DNA from: an uncultured Pelagibacteraceae bacterium
GTDB lineage: Bacteria > Pseudomonadota > Alphaproteobacteria > Pelagibacterales > Pelagibacteraceae
Assembly (NCBI GenBank): GCA_902588965.1
Contig: CACIRD010000001.1
Coordinates: 1 to 64,000 of the forward strand
Reading direction: 5' to 3'
DNA length: 64,000 nucleotides
Positions 28,567 through 37,815 of the stretch are shown here, piece after piece. Each line of letters begins with the position of its first letter. The first letter of the stretch is position 1. The notes under the pieces were generated by a model, which was not told the origin of the DNA, searched no databases, and saw only the letters and a list, made by a program, of their open reading frames with translations. Both the position numbers and the translations under genes were made by a program.

Positions 28567-28969
28567 AACAGAGCAAACTTTATCAATTATTAAACCAGAT
28601 GCTGTAGAAAGAAATCTTGACGAAAAAATTAAATTAATTTTTAAAGAAAATGGTTTTAAAATTATAAAAGAAAAAAAAATTCAGTTAGAAAAATCTGAGG
28701 CTGAGCAATTTTATAAAGTTCACGAAACAAAGCCTTTTTACAACGATTTATGCAATTATCTATCTTCCGGACCTATTGTAGTTATGATAATTGAAAAAAT
28801 AGGCGCAGTAGCCGAAAACAGACGACTTATGGGTGCAACTGACCCTAAAAAAGCAGAGGAAGGAACGATAAGAAAACAATATGGTATTTCTATAGATAAA
28901 AACTCTGTTCATGGATCAGATAGCATAGAAAATGCAAATACAGAAATTAAATTTTTTTTTAATTCTTAG
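28559..28969 (+). CDS. ndk: nucleoside diphosphate kinase
   Basis: Transfers the gamma phosphate between NTPs and NDPs through a phosphohistidine. 136 residues from ATG 28559, with SIIKPDAVER near the N-terminus and the active-site His118 in NSVHGSDS. An upstream in-frame start (28544) lies inside pepA and would add only five non-conserved residues. Its 3' end overlaps the convergent purN by 11 bp. Confidence 0.96.
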   Translation: MSETEQTLSIIKPDAVERNLDEKIKLIFKENGFKIIKEKKIQLEKSEAEQFYKVHETKPFYNDLCNYLSSGPIVVMIIEKIGAVAENRRLMGATDPKKAEEGTIRKQYGISIDKNSVHGSDSIENANTEIKFFFNS

Positions 28970-29531
28970 ATAAAATTTTTGTTATAGCTTTCGGGTAAAT
29001 TTTATATTCTTCTTTTAAAATCTTTCTTTCTAAAGATCTAATTGTATCTCTTTTTTTTATTTTAATTTTCTTTTGTAAAATTATTTGACCAGAATCAAGT
29101 TTAGAATTTACAAAGTGAACTGTGCATCCGGAAAATTTTTCATTATTCATTAATACTCTTGCGTGAGTATTAAGACCTTTGTATTTGGGAAGTAAAGATG
29201 GATGAATATTAATAATTTTACCCTTAAATTTTTTTATGAAGTTTTTTGATAAAATTTTCATAAATCCTGCTAGACAAATTAGTTTTATTTTATTTTTTTT
29301 TAGAATATCTAAAGCCAGTTTTTCAGCCTTTTTTGAATTTTTAAAATCAAAATTTTTTTTTTTTATTTTGTTATTTAATGCGTAACTGATCCCTTTAGCA
29401 TATTTGTTATTTGATATTAATAACTTTATAACAATAGGTGAATTTTTTTTTTTTGAAAAATTAATGAGGTTTTTAAAATTAGATCCCCTGCCAGAGATAA
29501 AAACTGCCGTTCCTAACTTTTCTTTTACCAC
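28959..29531 (-). CDS. purN: phosphoribosylglycinamide formyltransferase
   Basis: Transfers the formyl group from 10-formyl-THF to GAR in purine synthesis. 190 residues. FISGRGSNFKNL near the N-terminus binds the phosphate; the catalytic Asn-His pair is in INIHPSLLPKYKG and the Asp in KLDSGQII. The start is GTG at 29531, overlapping the purM stop by 7 bp, so purM-purN form one unit as in many bacteria. Confidence 0.95.
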   Translation of the reverse strand: MVKEKLGTAVFISGRGSNFKNLINFSKKKNSPIVIKLLISNNKYAKGISYALNNKIKKKNFDFKNSKKAEKLALDILKKNKIKLICLAGFMKILSKNFIKKFKGKIINIHPSLLPKYKGLNTHARVLMNNEKFSGCTVHFVNSKLDSGQIILQKKIKIKKRDTIRSLERKILKEEYKIYPKAITKILSKN

Positions 29532-30550
29532 TTTATTCTTTTTTTAAGACTAACTTTAGCTTTCGATGACACTATCTTTCCAATAACATATGGTCTAAAT
29601 CTTTTATCAAAATATTTATTAATTTTAATTGTATTTTTTTTATCGATAATTAAACAAAAACCAACACCACAATTAAATGTTTTCATCATTTCCTTATCAG
29701 ATATACTTTTCTTTTTTAACCATTTAAATATTTTTTTTGTTTTAATTTTAGATAAATCAATTTCTGCACATAGCCCATCAGGTATTATTCTTTTAATATT
29801 ATCAGGAATTCCTCCACCGGTTATATTTGCACATCCATTTATTAATTTTTTATCTAATAATTTAAGAATTTCTCTAACGTAAATTTTTGTTGGCTTTATT
29901 AATTCATTTTTTAAAAAATTATTTTTTTTTAAGTTTATTTTCTTTTTTTTTAAAATATATCTTATTAACGAAAAACCATTTGAATGAACCCCATTTGACG
30001 GTATTCCTAATATAAGATTTCCTTTTTTTATTTTTTTTTTATTTAAAACTTTTTTCTCGTCGACTATACCAACAGAAAAACCTGCTAAATCAAATTTATC
30101 TTTCCCATATGTACCTGGCATTTCTGCTGTCTCGCCGCCCACCAATTCACATCCAGAAATTTTACATCCATTACTTATGCCAGTAATAATAGCCTTTAGT
30201 TTTTTCAGATCTAACTTATTTAAAGATATATAATCTAAAAAAATAATAGGCTTTGCACCTTGAACGATTATGTCGTTAACACACATTGCTACAAGATCTA
30301 TACCTATTGTATCGAATTTTTTTAGTTCGTTAGCTATTTCAATCTTTGTTCCAACACCATCTGTGCTTGCTACTATTTTTGGATTTTTGTAAATTTTTGG
30401 TATATTAGTTATTGATCCAAAACCTCCAATATTTTGAAATATTGAACTCTTTTTATTACCTTTGGTTTTTTTAGAAATAAAATCTACAAATCGGTCAGCA
30501 GTTGTTATATTTACGCCACTTTTTTGATATGTAAACTTACTATTATTCAT
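29525..30550 (-). CDS. purM: phosphoribosylformylglycinamidine cyclo-ligase (AIR synthetase)
   Basis: ATP-dependent ring closure in purine synthesis. 341 residues with YQKSGVNITTADRFV at the start, NIGGFGSI, the substrate loop STDGVGTK, and VGGETAEMPG. Length matches the family. It is followed by purN and diverges from the DUF2066 gene with only 11 bp between the two start codons. Confidence 0.96.
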   Translation of the reverse strand: MNNSKFTYQKSGVNITTADRFVDFISKKTKGNKKSSIFQNIGGFGSITNIPKIYKNPKIVASTDGVGTKIEIANELKKFDTIGIDLVAMCVNDIIVQGAKPIIFLDYISLNKLDLKKLKAIITGISNGCKISGCELVGGETAEMPGTYGKDKFDLAGFSVGIVDEKKVLNKKKIKKGNLILGIPSNGVHSNGFSLIRYILKKKKINLKKNNFLKNELIKPTKIYVREILKLLDKKLINGCANITGGGIPDNIKRIIPDGLCAEIDLSKIKTKKIFKWLKKKSISDKEMMKTFNCGVGFCLIIDKKNTIKINKYFDKRFRPYVIGKIVSSKAKVSLKKRIKW

Positions 30551-30561
30551 TAAGATACAAT

Positions 30562-31638
30562 ATGTGTTTAAAAAATTTTTTATTTAGTTTGAAGAAAACT
30601 TATATATTTTTTTTTGCGACAGTTCTATTTTTAAATTTATCCACATCAGATGTTAAATCGTCAATATTTAGAGTTAATGATATTGAAATAGAAGAACCAT
30701 TTGAAACAAATTTCAATAAAGAACAAGTAATTGATAAATCTTTTAAAAATGCTTTTGATCAACTAATTAAAATGACAGTAGCCACTAATCAAATTGGAAA
30801 GCTTAATAATGTAAGCATTTCTGAGATAAAAAACTTAATAGATTCATTTAATATAAAGGATGAAAAATTTGTACAAAATTCTTATTTTGCAAAATTTGAA
30901 GTAAATTTTAACAAACAAAATACACTTTTATTTTTTGAAAAAAAAAATGTTTTTCCCTCTATTCCAAACAAAAAAGATATTTTAATTTTACCAATCTTAA
31001 TTGATACAGAAAAAAATAGTGTAAATTTATTTAATCAAAATCCTTTTTTTAATGAGTGGGAAAAAGAAAGTAAAAAATATTACTTACTAAACTATGTTCT
31101 TCCGACTGCGGATATAGATGTAATAAATATTATTAATAGAAATTTAAATAATCTTGAAGAGTATAATTTTGAAGAAATTATTAATAAATACGACTTTGAT
31201 GAATATGTGGTTAGTTTAATTTATAAGGATAAAAACAATTATAAAGTTTTTTCTAAAATTAAAATCAAGGAAAATGTAAAAATTTATAGTAATACTTATA
31301 AAAATATTAATATTTCTCAAAATGAAAGTTTAACTCAATTAATCTCAAAAATGAAAAATACATATGAAGATATCTGGAAATTGGATAATCAAATTAATCG
31401 CTCAGTAAAGTTACCAATTAACATTAGTATATCGTCAAAGGATTATAAAAAAACTATTAAATTTAATAATTTTTTAAAAAATACTGAGTTAGTTTATGAT
31501 TTTTATATAAAAGATTTTAATAATAAAAAACTAAATTATAAAATTATTTTTAATGGATCTCCAAAGCAATTTTTAGATATAGTTAAAAGTAATAATATTA
31601 ATGTAGATACCAATCAACAATCTTGGGAAGTAAATTAA
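30562..31638 (+). CDS. DUF2066 family secreted protein
   Basis: A 358-residue protein with an N-terminal signal (hydrophobic about 12-28, after FSLKK), then a DUF2066-like N-domain (VNDIEIEE, then KNAFDQLIKMTV...). The function of the family is unknown. The location between purM and the hda/dnaA-like gene is the typical alphaproteobacterial context and strengthens the call. The ATG at 30562 is only 11 bp from the purM start. A TTG at 30589 would give a more conventional signal peptide (LKKTYIFFF), so the start is uncertain. Confidence 0.75.
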   Translation: MCLKNFLFSLKKTYIFFFATVLFLNLSTSDVKSSIFRVNDIEIEEPFETNFNKEQVIDKSFKNAFDQLIKMTVATNQIGKLNNVSISEIKNLIDSFNIKDEKFVQNSYFAKFEVNFNKQNTLLFFEKKNVFPSIPNKKDILILPILIDTEKNSVNLFNQNPFFNEWEKESKKYYLLNYVLPTADIDVINIINRNLNNLEEYNFEEIINKYDFDEYVVSLIYKDKNNYKVFSKIKIKENVKIYSNTYKNINISQNESLTQLISKMKNTYEDIWKLDNQINRSVKLPINISISSKDYKKTIKFNNFLKNTELVYDFYIKDFNNKKLNYKIIFNGSPKQFLDIVKSNNINVDTNQQSWEVN

Positions 31639-31639
31639 A

Positions 31640-32302
31640 ATGAGTGAGCTAGATCAGCTTCTTTTAAATTTTAAATTTAGTAAAAACTTTCAAAAAGATG
31701 ATTTTTTTGTGTCGAAAAGTAATTTTTTTGCTTATAATTTAATAAATTCTTGGCCAAATTGGGAAAAAAATATTTTAAATATTTGTGGTGAAAAATATTC
31801 AGGCAAATCGCACTTACTGAAAATTTTTCAAGAAAAAAATAAAGGTAAATTATTTGATTCAAGAACTTTTACTCTAGAAGATGTTAAAAATCTTAGACTA
31901 TATCAAAATATAATTTTAGAAAACTTTGATGAAAAAGTTGAAGAAAAAGCAATTTTTTCTCTTATTAATTTTGTTGATCAAAATAACAAGTACTTATTAA
32001 TTGTTTCAGAATTACCAATTAATGAAATTAACTTTAAACTTAATGATCTTAAATCAAGATCAAAAAACTGTTTGATAGCTAAAATTGAACAACCAGATGA
32101 TGATTTAATAAAAGTATTAATTGCTAAAAGTTTATCAGATAGACAGATAAAAATTGATAACAAACTAATAGAATATGCAGTAAAAAGAATATCAAGGTCT
32201 TATGGAAAAATATTTGAATTTATATATAAGATTGATGAAGTGAGTTTAAAAAAGAAAAAATCGATCGATCTAAAAACTGTTAAAAAAGTACTAGGTAATT
32301 AA
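31640..32302 (+). CDS. hda: HdaA/DnaA-homologue, regulator of replication initiation
   Basis: A 220-residue AAA+ protein lacking the DNA-binding domain of DnaA. An N-terminal QLLLNF (residues 6-11) fits the beta-clamp-binding consensus of Hda. The Walker A motif is GEKYSGKSHLL (near 49-59), and the C-terminal lid (RISRSYGKIFEFIYKID) matches DnaA-type AAA+. Hda with the sliding clamp stimulates ATP hydrolysis by DnaA and prevents re-initiation. The Walker B region (NIILENFDE) is weak, with Glu-Asn instead of Asp-Asp. It starts one base after the DUF2066 stop. Confidence 0.85.
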   Translation: MSELDQLLLNFKFSKNFQKDDFFVSKSNFFAYNLINSWPNWEKNILNICGEKYSGKSHLLKIFQEKNKGKLFDSRTFTLEDVKNLRLYQNIILENFDEKVEEKAIFSLINFVDQNNKYLLIVSELPINEINFKLNDLKSRSKNCLIAKIEQPDDDLIKVLIAKSLSDRQIKIDNKLIEYAVKRISRSYGKIFEFIYKIDEVSLKKKKSIDLKTVKKVLGN

Positions 32303-34084
32303 TTGAATACTTATAGAACACATACTTGTGGTGAATTAACCAAAAAGGATTCAGGACAAACAGTTATTTTATCGGGCTGGATAAACAAGAAAAGGGATCA
32401 CGGAAACTTGCTTTTTGTAGATCTGAGAGACAATTATGGAATAACCCAATGTTTAATAGATAAGGAAAATAAATTTTTTAAAGATTTAGAAAAAATCCAA
32501 CTTGAGAGCGTAATAAAAGTATCCGGCAAAGTTAATGAGAGAAGTGAGGATACTTTAAATAAAGAATTAAAAACAGGAGAGGTTGAAGTATTAATAAATA
32601 CTTTTGAAATTTTAGGTAAATGTAAAGAACTTCCAATGCCAGTTTTTAGTGATCAAGAATACGCTGAAGATATTAGATTAAAATATAGATTTTTAGATTT
32701 AAGAAGAAAAAAAGTTCATCAGAATATCTTACTAAGATCACAAGTTATATCTTTTATTAGAAGTGAGATGATTAACTTAGGATTTAACGAATTTCAAACA
32801 CCAATTTTAACTTCATCTAGTCCTGAGGGAGCTAGAGATTTTTTAGTTCCGAGCAGATTAAATCCTGGAAAGTTCTATGCTTTACCTCAAGCACCTCAAC
32901 AATTTAAACAATTAATAATGGTTTCAGGTTTTGATAAATATTTTCAGATTGCACCTTGCTTTAGAGATGAGGATGCCAGAGCAGACAGAAGCCCTGGTGA
33001 ATTTTATCAATTAGATTTAGAAATGTCATTTGTAGAACAAGAAGATATTTTTGAAGTAGTTGAAAAGCTTATGTCCAAACTATTCAAAAAATTTTCTAAC
33101 AAAAAAGTTCTTTTTGATAAATTTCCAAAAATAACATTTGATAATTCGATGCTTAAATATGGAACTGATAAACCAGATTTAAGAAATCCACTCGAAATAT
33201 CTGATATTACAAAAATTTTTAAAAGGGATGATGTAAAATTTGATATATTTAAAAAGTTAGTAAAATCTGGTTCAATTGTTAGAGGTATAGTAACAAAAAA
33301 CACAAAAGGTAAACCTAGAAGTTTTTTTGATAATATAGATAAATGGGCAAAAGACCAAGGTGCCTCAGGTCTGGCATACTTTACTTTAGAATGTGAAAAA
33401 AATATAAGTGCAAAAGGACCTGTAGGAAAGTTTTTTTCAGAAGATTCACTTAAAGAAATTATGAAAATCACAAACGCTAAAATTGGAGACAGTTTATTTT
33501 TAGCATGTAATAAAAAAAATGATGTTTTGAAATTACTTTCAGCCGCAAGAGATAAAATTGCTGAAGACTTAGATATTATAAACAAGAATACTTTTGCATT
33601 TTGTTGGATTGTTGATTATCCAATGTTTGAAGTAGACGAAAAGACAAATAAAGTTATTTTTAGCCATAACCCATTCTCAATGCCGCAAGGAGAAGAAAAA
33701 AGCTTAAACTTTTCAAAACCACTTGAGATGAAAGCATATCAATATGACATTGTTTGCAATGGAATAGAGTTGTCCTCAGGAGCAATAAGAAATCATAAGC
33801 CAGATTTAATGTATAAATTATTTTCTATTGCAGGTTATACTAAAGAGGATGTTGATAATAAATTTGCAGGCATGATAAATGCTTTAAGTTATGGTGCCCC
33901 ACCACATGGAGGTATTGCACCAGGTATAGATAGAATAGTAATGTTGCTAGCTAATGAAAAAAACATAAGAGAGGTAACTCTGTTTCCCATGAATCAAAAT
34001 GCTCAAGATCTTATGATGAACTCACCCTCTGAAGTTAATGATCAACAGTTAAAAGAGTTAAATTTAGCAATTAAAAAGAAATAA
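32303..34084 (+). CDS. aspS: aspartyl-tRNA synthetase
   Basis: 593-residue class II synthetase: N-terminal OB-fold anticodon domain (TCGEL..., [13 protein letters not shown]), catalytic domain with motif 2 ([20 protein letters not shown] in pieces) and motif 3 ([12 protein letters not shown]), plus the bacterial GAD insertion (about 290-420). The only usable start is TTG at 32303, immediately after the hda stop; the family's usual 'RTH.CGEL' beginning follows it at once. Alphaproteobacterial enzymes of this type are often non-discriminating (also charging tRNA-Asn); that cannot be decided here. Confidence 0.96.
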   Translation: MNTYRTHTCGELTKKDSGQTVILSGWINKKRDHGNLLFVDLRDNYGITQCLIDKENKFFKDLEKIQLESVIKVSGKVNERSEDTLNKELKTGEVEVLINTFEILGKCKELPMPVFSDQEYAEDIRLKYRFLDLRRKKVHQNILLRSQVISFIRSEMINLGFNEFQTPILTSSSPEGARDFLVPSRLNPGKFYALPQAPQQFKQLIMVSGFDKYFQIAPCFRDEDARADRSPGEFYQLDLEMSFVEQEDIFEVVEKLMSKLFKKFSNKKVLFDKFPKITFDNSMLKYGTDKPDLRNPLEISDITKIFKRDDVKFDIFKKLVKSGSIVRGIVTKNTKGKPRSFFDNIDKWAKDQGASGLAYFTLECEKNISAKGPVGKFFSEDSLKEIMKITNAKIGDSLFLACNKKNDVLKLLSAARDKIAEDLDIINKNTFAFCWIVDYPMFEVDEKTNKVIFSHNPFSMPQGEEKSLNFSKPLEMKAYQYDIVCNGIELSSGAIRNHKPDLMYKLFSIAGYTKEDVDNKFAGMINALSYGAPPHGGIAPGIDRIVMLLANEKNIREVTLFPMNQNAQDLMMNSPSEVNDQQLKELNLAIKKK

Positions 34085-34087
34085 ATA

Positions 34088-34927
34088 TTATTTCTTTCCC
34101 TTAAGGTTTATTCTGATATCAGACAAATCAACCATTTTTTTTTTATAATTACTTCGCACAAAACCTTTGCTTGTAATGTTTTTAACCAGTTTTAAAAACT
34201 GATTTTGATCGTCGTTATCGTAAATATCACTTTCTTTAGATTTATCATTTGTTGAACCAATCGAAGGAGTATGTGCTAAGTCTTCTCTATTTGAATATGA
34301 AATTGCTAATTCTCTAAAAATATAATCAAGCATAGATGAAGCGCTTAGAATTCTATCGTTACCGGTAACCTTTCCTGACGGCTCGAATTTTGTATCGACA
34401 TAAGCACTTACAAACTCATCCAGCGGAACACCGTATTGTAATCCCAATGAGACCGCAATCGCAAAGTTATTCATTAGCGCTTTTACCAACTCTCCCTCTT
34501 TACTAGTGTCTATAAAAATTTCTCCTATTTTACCATCTTCATATTCGCCCGTATGTAAATAAATTTTATGGTCACCAATTGTTGCTTTTTGAATATAACC
34601 TTTTCTTCTATCAGGCATACTAAATCTTTTATTAGCAACTTCAGTCAGTTTGTTCAAAAAAGTATTATTTTTTTCATCTAAAACTGGTTGGCTAGTTTGT
34701 TTTTCTGAGACTAAATTAATTTTATTTTTTTCATTTTTTTCAGGTACGTTTTTTGAATTTTTATCTAAACTTTTAGTTTTTCTATTATCCAATTTGACAT
34801 TTAAAATTTCAAACTTTCCATCATCTCTCTTTTCAAGATTTGAAAGATTCGTCTCATTTATGTCATCCAAGTAGTGACTTACTTTAAAAGTACAATTATA
34901 ATAAGTTTCTACTAAATATTTTGCCAT
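34088..34927 (-). CDS. orphan C-terminal (TSCPD) domain of class II ribonucleotide reductase
   Basis: A 279-residue protein. Residues about 105-215 closely resemble the C-terminal region of alphaproteobacterial NrdJ (adenosylcobalamin-dependent ribonucleotide reductase): [56 protein letters not shown] and [11 protein letters not shown]. The catalytic barrel (radical Cys, glycyl/thiyl loops) is absent, as is a C-terminal CxxC tail. Residues 1-55 are a different short domain ([33 protein letters not shown]). It diverges from NDUFA12. It could be a regulatory or assembly subunit for an NrdJ encoded elsewhere, or a free-standing TSCPD protein; function unknown. Confidence 0.75.
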   Translation of the reverse strand: MAKYLVETYYNCTFKVSHYLDDINETNLSNLEKRDDGKFEILNVKLDNRKTKSLDKNSKNVPEKNEKNKINLVSEKQTSQPVLDEKNNTFLNKLTEVANKRFSMPDRRKGYIQKATIGDHKIYLHTGEYEDGKIGEIFIDTSKEGELVKALMNNFAIAVSLGLQYGVPLDEFVSAYVDTKFEPSGKVTGNDRILSASSMLDYIFRELAISYSNREDLAHTPSIGSTNDKSKESDIYDNDDQNQFLKLVKNITSKGFVRSNYKKKMVDLSDIRINLKGKK

Positions 34928-35030
34928 TTTTTATTTTTTTTGAATCTTTGTTAAATTATTTATATACAAATAAAAAATTTAGTCTAATTTATTTTTTGCA
35001 ATTGGAAATTGAAAAAAAAACTAAAAATTT

Positions 35031-35393
35031 ATGTTGACATTGTTTAAGCAAATTTTTGTTTGGTGGAATCAGCAGACATTAGGAACAAAAATTTACACTA
35101 TTTTTTATGGAAAATTAGTTGGTAAAGATGATTTTGGAAATAAATATTATGAAAACAGAAAATCAAAAAAAAGATGGGTTATTTATTCTGGAGAAATAGA
35201 TGCCTCGAAAATATCAAATGAATGGTATTCATGGATTCATTTTATGCAAAATAAAATTGATATTAGCATATCAAGTAAAAAATATGAGTGGCAAAAACCA
35301 CATATGCCTAATTTAACCGGAACAGAAAATGCATATCACCCAAATAAGAAAAATGTTGAAATTGAAAAAAAATATAAAACCTGGAAAAATTAA
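35031..35393 (+). CDS. NDUFA12-family complex I accessory subunit
   Basis: A 120-residue protein matching the NDUFA12/B17.2 family: WWNQQTLGTKIYTIFYGKLVG, DDFGNKYYENR, RRWVIY-like KRWVIYSGEIDASKIS, EWYSWIH and a Pro-rich PHMPNLTGTENAYHP tail. In alphaproteobacteria and mitochondria it is a peripheral subunit of NADH:ubiquinone oxidoreductase near the membrane junction. No complex I operon is in the window, as usual for this gene. The next gene, DUF2155, overlaps its 3' end. Confidence 0.92.
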   Translation: MLTLFKQIFVWWNQQTLGTKIYTIFYGKLVGKDDFGNKYYENRKSKKRWVIYSGEIDASKISNEWYSWIHFMQNKIDISISSKKYEWQKPHMPNLTGTENAYHPNKKNVEIEKKYKTWKN

Positions 35394-35763
35394 TTCAGTA
35401 TTATATTCTCTTATACTATTTTTTTTTCTCATAAATTTTTCGCAATCATCAGAAAAAAATTTAGATGGTAATTTTTTAGAAATAAAAGTATTAGATAAGG
35501 TTAGTTCTAAAAGCTACACTTTAAATATCAGAATAGGTGAGGAAAAGATTTTTAAAAATATTTTAATTAAGGCACTTAAATGTCAAAACTCAGAATTTGA
35601 TGATAGTCCAGAAATTACTGCTTATCTCCAAGTTAAAGATTTAAAAAGTAAAGATAAGAATGAAGTCTTCGTCTTTAATGGATGGACATTTTCATCAAGT
35701 CCAACATTAAGACCATTTGATCATCCTGTTTATGATATTTGGTTAACCAAATGTTTTATTTAG
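35353..35763 (+). CDS. DUF2155 family secreted protein
   Basis: 136 residues from ATG 35353 (an upstream ATG at 35329 is also in frame). An N-terminal hydrophobic signal (INSVLYSLILFFFLINFSQS) precedes the DUF2155 domain, marked by LEIKVLDKVSSK, ALKCQNS, VFNGWTFSSSPTLRPFDHPVYDIWLTKC. Two conserved cysteines (KCQN and TKCF) may form a disulfide in the periplasm. Function is unknown; linkage to NDUFA12 is characteristic. The gene overlaps NDUFA12 by about 40 bp and the convergent GT2 gene by 8 bp. Confidence 0.85.
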   Translation: MLKLKKNIKPGKINSVLYSLILFFFLINFSQSSEKNLDGNFLEIKVLDKVSSKSYTLNIRIGEEKIFKNILIKALKCQNSEFDDSPEITAYLQVKDLKSKDKNEVFVFNGWTFSSSPTLRPFDHPVYDIWLTKCFI

Positions 35764-36520
35764 TTTTTTTAAATTTGTTTAAAATTATACAATAAATAAA
35801 TTCTACTAAATATCTAATCATAAAATTAATTTTTACAGTACTATCTCTATTTGACTCTATATATTCTGTTGAGATTTCTTGAATTGAATAATTTTTTTCC
35901 AAAATATTTAAAAGATTGTGTAAATGGCCAATAGGAGACTTAAAAATAATATTTTGATCCACAAACTTTTTTACTAATGAAAATTTGTAAAAACGAAAAG
36001 TATTAGAATAATCTGTTATTTTTTTATTGAATAATAATCTGCAAACTACCGTAATAAATTTACTTATTATTATCCTTAAAAATTGCCTATTTTTTACTAT
36101 TGAGTTACTTTTATATTTTGAAGCTATAATTAGATCACAATTAGAGTCCTTTAATTTTTTTAAGCCTTTAATAACATCTTTAGGGTGATGAGATAAATCT
36201 GAATCAATTTCAACTATGTAATCAGCCTCAAGGTTGGCAACTATCCATCTAAATCCATCTAATGATGCAGAATATCTAGTTGAGTATTCTTCTTTTTTCT
36301 CTCTTCTAACAATATGGAATCCATCTAGAAAATTTTTTTTTATTTCTAATGAAGTAAGGTCATTTTTACTATCATCTACAAAACATACAAAAAAATTATA
36401 ATTAGATAAATATTTTAAAATTTCTGTTTTTAAATTCTTTATTTTATTTTCATTATGGAAAACTGGTATAAGAATTGCAAAATCGAATTTTTTATATTTT
36501 TTCACCTTCTCCAATTTCAA
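35756..36520 (-). CDS. family 2 glycosyltransferase (dolichol/polyprenyl-phosphate sugar synthase-like)
   Basis: A 254-residue GT-A enzyme: nucleotide-binding start FAILIPVFHNENKI, VDDS near residue 50, and a DXD-type motif in VEIDSDLSHHPKDV, the pattern of DPM1-like polyprenyl-phosphate glycosyltransferases. A C-terminal hydrophobic stretch (MIRYLVEFIYCIIL) may touch the membrane. Start codons are weak: TTG 36520, or GTG 36505 with GGAG close upstream. It overlaps the nucleotide-sugar dehydrogenase gene by about 29 bp. Probably it transfers a sugar to a lipid carrier for surface glycan synthesis; donor and acceptor are unknown. Confidence 0.82.
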   Translation of the reverse strand: MKLEKVKKYKKFDFAILIPVFHNENKIKNLKTEILKYLSNYNFFVCFVDDSKNDLTSLEIKKNFLDGFHIVRREKKEEYSTRYSASLDGFRWIVANLEADYIVEIDSDLSHHPKDVIKGLKKLKDSNCDLIIASKYKSNSIVKNRQFLRIIISKFITVVCRLLFNKKITDYSNTFRFYKFSLVKKFVDQNIIFKSPIGHLHNLLNILEKNYSIQEISTEYIESNRDSTVKINFMIRYLVEFIYCIILNKFKKTK

Positions 36521-37760
36521 TTATATTTACCCCATCTCTATTTTTGATATATCTAAATGGATCAAGAACATTAGATCCTTTTTTGAAATTTATATTTAAA
36601 AAAGCTTTATGTTGAGTACCAACAAAATAACAAATTTTTTTATTACTCAATGAGTTAATTTTTATGAAATTTTCTAAATTTATTTTGTCTACTTCCGGGT
36701 CCCATATATAAACATCCCTTTTCTTTTTTTTTAATGAATTAAATAGATATATACTTGGACTGCCGGTAACAATGTTTGTTTCCGGTTTAAAACTTTTTCC
36801 AAGAATTATAATACTTGCTTTTTTTGAATACTTTAAACACATTTCAGCTAACCAGTGATTATACTTTTGTCTTTGGAGCATAATTGCCTCAAAAATGTTA
36901 AAACTAACATTATGTCTTTTTGCTAAATAACTCATTGCAATATTGTCTCTAGGGTGACATCCTCCACCATCACCCATGCCCCCTCTCAAATATAAATTAC
37001 TTATAATTCTTTTTGTTGATAACGATAAAGCCCTAGTAACTTCATCTATACTTGTATTAGGAAGTCTATGACACATTTCAGTAATAGAGTTAATAAAGGC
37101 AATTTTTGTAGAAATGAAAGTATTATAAACAACTTTGATTAATTCTGCATTTTCTATTGTAGTTTCAAAAAAAGGTGAATTTGTCAAAGTCCTATAAAAA
37201 TTTTTTGCTTTATCACTAACAAACTTATTATCTGATCCAAATAAAATTATTTCAGAATATAAAAAGTCATCTATTGTTGTTCCCATAGCTATAAAAAAAG
37301 GATTATAACCTATTTGAGTGTACTTATTTGTGAGAGGTAAAACTTTTTTTCTTATAGTTCCAGGTAAAACAGTTGAAATTATAATTACTATTTTTTTCTT
37401 TTTAATTTTTTTTAACTCTTTAGAAATCATTTTTATTCCTTTTGTTAAAAAGGTATAATCAAAATCTTTTCTAGTTTTAGGTATATCATTTATTCCTTCG
37501 TATTTTTTATCATGGGGTGTCTGAATAGGCACAAAAATTATATCGGAGAGACTGACTAATTTTTTTAATTCTACAATTTCTATATTTGTTTTTTTAAGGA
37601 GTTCATTTGCATGTTTTTCTTTATAATCAATTTTTCTGTTTTTGATTTGGGTATAAATTTCTTTTTTAATATCGTACCCAAATACTTTATGACCTTTGCT
37701 CTCAACAGCTAAAGCTACCGGTAAACCAAGTTTTCCAAGCCCAACAAATCCAACTTTCAT
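36492..37760 (-). CDS. nucleotide-sugar dehydrogenase (UDP-glucose/GDP-mannose DH family)
   Basis: A 422-residue NAD-dependent enzyme that oxidises the C6 of a nucleotide sugar to a uronic acid. N-terminal Rossmann motif VGFVGLGKLGLP (3-14), catalytic Cys268 in GGGCHPRDN, and a C-terminal nucleotide-sugar-binding domain with LGKSFKPETNIVTGSPS. Spacing and length are normal. The substrate (UDP-glucose, UDP-ManNAc or another) cannot be fixed by eye. First gene of the minus-strand pair with GT2; the large membrane protein lies divergently 55 bp away. Confidence 0.85.
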   Translation of the reverse strand: MKVGFVGLGKLGLPVALAVESKGHKVFGYDIKKEIYTQIKNRKIDYKEKHANELLKKTNIEIVELKKLVSLSDIIFVPIQTPHDKKYEGINDIPKTRKDFDYTFLTKGIKMISKELKKIKKKKIVIIISTVLPGTIRKKVLPLTNKYTQIGYNPFFIAMGTTIDDFLYSEIILFGSDNKFVSDKAKNFYRTLTNSPFFETTIENAELIKVVYNTFISTKIAFINSITEMCHRLPNTSIDEVTRALSLSTKRIISNLYLRGGMGDGGGCHPRDNIAMSYLAKRHNVSFNIFEAIMLQRQKYNHWLAEMCLKYSKKASIIILGKSFKPETNIVTGSPSIYLFNSLKKKKRDVYIWDPEVDKINLENFIKINSLSNKKICYFVGTQHKAFLNINFKKGSNVLDPFRYIKNRDGVNIIEIGEGEKI

Positions 37761-37815
37761 AATTATTATTATTTAATATTGCGTTTAAATTTATAAATTA
37801 TACTTTTAATCAAAA

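Noticed and set aside
33007-33585. 192-residue minus-strand ORF
   Set aside because: Lies entirely antisense within aspS, whose protein is certain; no family resemblance.
34992-35017. AT-rich hairpin (TTTTTTgCAATT / AATTGAAAAAA) before NDUFA12
   Set aside because: Lies between divergent genes, so not a terminator, and the stem is mostly A-T; likely chance in this base composition.
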